Assembly (NCBI GenBank): GCA_011620595.1
Contig: WOYX01000005.1
Coordinates: 1 to 61,427, forward strand
Length of the DNA stretch: 61,427 nt
Reading direction: 5' to 3'
From: Bacteroidales bacterium
Lineage (GTDB): Bacteria > Bacteroidota > Bacteroidia > Bacteroidales > VadinHA17
Shown one piece after another: positions 60,601 to 61,427 of the stretch. Positions within the stretch are counted from its first letter, which is position 1. Every line of letters starts with the position of its first letter. Position numbers and translations under genes: made by a program. The notes under the pieces are model-generated. The model did not search any database, was not told where the DNA came from, and was given only the letters and a program-made list of their open reading frames with translations.

Positions 60601-61427
60601 GCCTGTGTCACGGCATAAGTAGCGGAATATGTCCATGTTTCTCCGACATTCAGGATGTTGTTGCTGATGGTGTCGCCACTGATTAGAGTAGCGCCTCCGG
60701 CAAGCACATCTGTCAGTACCACTCCGGTCAGGCTGGTGTTGCCGCTGTTTTCGACAACAATTTCATAGTTCAGAGTTGTAGGTTCAGCCACCGCAGTTTG
60801 GTCAACTGTTTTACTGATGGTGAGGGTTGATACCTGGTTGATAGTTGTTATTGCGTTGTCGGTAACGGCGACAGGTATCTGGGTTGCTGTTATGGAAGCA
60901 GTGTTGATTAGCGGTGTACCGTAATCAATGTCTCCCTGAGTGGCATCGTAGGTAGCGGTGTAGATCCATGTCTCACCAACATCCAGGATATCGTCATTAT
61001 CGGTGTCACCGTAGGCAAGGGAAGCTGCTCCTGCAAGGTCATCGATGAGGACAACGTTGGTAAGGCTGACGTTGCCTTCGTTGGTTACGGTAATGGTATA
61101 AGTAAGTGTAGTCGGGGCGCTGATCTCAGCAATGTCAACTACCTTTTCAACTGTCATTGCGGCATTACGGGTAATTGTGGTTACTGCGTCATCAGTAACT
61201 GGAACAGGAATCTCAGCAGTCGTGACAGAGGCGGTGTTGACCAGGTCTGTTCCGGCATCGATGTCAGCTTGTGTCGCGTTGTAATCAGCTGTGTAAGTCC
61301 AGATCTCGTCTACATCGAGAACACCCGGATTGGTATCATCACCGCTAACGAGTGAAGCGCCTCCGGCGAACACATCAATCAGGGTTACATTGGTCAGGCT
61401 GACGTTTCCGGTATTGGTGACTACAAT
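57657..61427 (-). CDS. Giant T9SS type B adhesin with repeat domains, 5' end outside the window
   Basis: The frame is open from the stop at 57657 to the window edge, at least 1256 residues. Upstream comes a run of at least five repeats of about 115 residues with TLTYTITVTNEGNVSLTNVV and DTDNDDILDVGETW (DUF11/DUF7507-like). HYR-type segments follow (VTYTVTDALGLSDNCSFTV, VILTVTDGAGNWSECTATV), then SprB-like parts (ISCFRYSNGHIRLTPT, INCHDAETGSIEVTP). The C-terminal gliding-motility domain closes the protein (AFSPNGDGINDTW, IKIFNRWGQKLWES). Such proteins are secreted by the type IX system and act in adhesion or gliding. PorP/SprF follows. Confidence 0.88.
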   Translation of the reverse strand: MVVTNTGNVSLTNVTLIDVFAGGASLVSGDDTNPGVLDVDEIWTYTADYNATQADIDAGTDLVNTASVTTAEIPVPVTDDAVTTITRNAAMTVEKVVDIAEISAPTTLTYTITVTNEGNVSLTNVVLIDDLAGAASLAYGDTDNDDILDVGETWIYTATYDATQGDIDYGTPLINTASITATQIPVAVTDNAITTINQVSTLTISKTVDQTAVAEPTTLNYEIVVENSGNTSLTGVVLTDVLAGGATLISGDTISNNILNVGETWTYSATYAVTQADIDAGTALVNVAVINTDQTDQQQADATTTISQTAAWSMTKVATEENYDETGDILHYTITITNDGNVSIGNITVSDPGADAGSITRTGGDADNDNRLDPDEIWTYTATHIVTLEDVNAGLYSNNATASGSTVASGTIATDATAEVIGIQRPELTLVKAADSEEYTAPGDVINYTLTVTNTGNVTITGITVDDPIVTVTCTGAPYTLVPGASETCIAQHTVTLSDIFAGTVVNTATTTGFSPTMASVDTTSNTVTVRLNNLPPTITCPPPILTSTSDTSCDILTTEGLTATYSDPNSNIATVTWEMTGATTARSPATDTNDISSFIFNLGVTTVTYTVTDALGLSDNCSFTVTVEDNTPPTAICRDIDVYLDLQTGLASITPEDIDGGSYDNCIIASMTASRTDFDCTDLGANEVILTVTDGAGNWSECTATVNVHYAVDPDPTVTPDNDVVCNGEAINLELTSQIPVTTWTWHVNVPSGISGAADDNSGLNTSINQTLYNSTSIAHQLIYNITPRVYGACDLEHITATVWVNPIPDIEISSDDIELCYGDAAIINVRNMNPQVEGQWVYDLTVTAEAGVTGYTTGGTYTTPTDLAETLYNTANEDRQVIYSFTPRIVPSDGGEDCVGPTETITLTVHPLITYDAELSNYNGYNISCFRYSNGHIRLTPTVDLAPFTYDWSGPDDFTARNNTGYISGLVAGTYYVTVTDRYGCHVSDTITLTEPGKLSMILDPSMSNDMMFNINCHDAETGSIEVTPVNSVGFVAYLWQDGRSFDNPRNNLGAGTYGITIIDANNCRADSAITLTDPPQLEVAFDVNHAYCPDMPDGEILLTVTGGSPAGGHIYQWSNGETTQDISDILPGAYTVTVTDYNGCMVTGTVLVRPKNEICLIIPEAFSPNGDGINDTWDISYYNEKPLEELYPNIEIKIFNRWGQKLWESEPGYPEPWNGRSNGVKLPIDSYHYTIDLGNGSRLLIGTITIVYN

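Overview
The window reads as a chromosomal segment of a Bacteroidota bacterium, most likely an anaerobic or environmental Bacteroidales/Marinilabiliales relative. The signs are a type IX secretion PorP/SprF gene next to a giant adhesin with a gliding-motility-type C-terminal domain, a GWxTD protein, an acyl-ACP thioesterase, paired RND permeases, several TAnnTTTG-type promoter boxes and many six-bladed beta-propeller lipoproteins. No rRNA, tRNA, transposase or CRISPR array was found. All assignments come from reading the sequence; no database search was run.

Bases 1 to about 16,350 are an AT-rich accessory island. After the N-terminus of a HipB-like antitoxin at the left edge come two lines of beta-propeller lipoproteins. 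One is a tandem family (2120, 3805, 4915, 9923, 11662, 13395, plus a truncated copy at 8622) whose members end in nearly the same residues and share long blocks identical at the DNA level. Five of the propellers are preceded by a small secreted Cys-rich peptide (3484, 6096, 9592, 11294, 13023) that resembles the NVEALA-type small proteins of Bacteroides. Four of the peptides are preceded by a repeated leader with two hairpins (one showing a compensatory base-pair change), a motif complementary to the 16S rRNA 3' end, and a micro-ORF. All five peptides are followed by a strong hairpin before the propeller. Two membrane-anchored thioredoxin-like proteins, an intact signal peptidase I and a broken signal peptidase fragment complete a recurring module: peptide, propeller, thioredoxin-like protein, signal peptidase. 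I infer a dedicated export, processing and display system for small disulfide peptides that diversifies by duplication and gene conversion. This is the most interesting part of the window.

From 16.4 kb the sequence becomes GC-richer and carries core-like genes: an RND efflux operon with one adaptor and two permeases (16.4-23.9 kb), a lactonase-type lipoprotein (24.3 kb), and a DUF134 / NifX-like / DUF5320 / CGGC / MinD-ferredoxin / Mrp cluster (25.5-29.7 kb) typical of anaerobes. These are followed by an S9 peptidase, a large metallopeptidase-propeller protein and a Na+/solute symporter. An AAA+ ATPase of DUF4143 type (37.1 kb) looks acquired and has a decayed relative at 23.96 kb.

The right part holds recA with bcp; a TPR/SPOR protein followed by clpS, an NfeD protein and flotillin floA; an M64 peptidase; an MscS channel; a transaldolase-like gene; rlmB with a GWxTD gene; a thioesterase with an ABC-F gene; a lipase-like hydrolase with rlmD; and finally porP/sprF with the T9SS adhesin, which runs off the right edge. 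Several intergenic gaps here hold short tandem repeats, and two convergent gene pairs share a similar bidirectional terminator.
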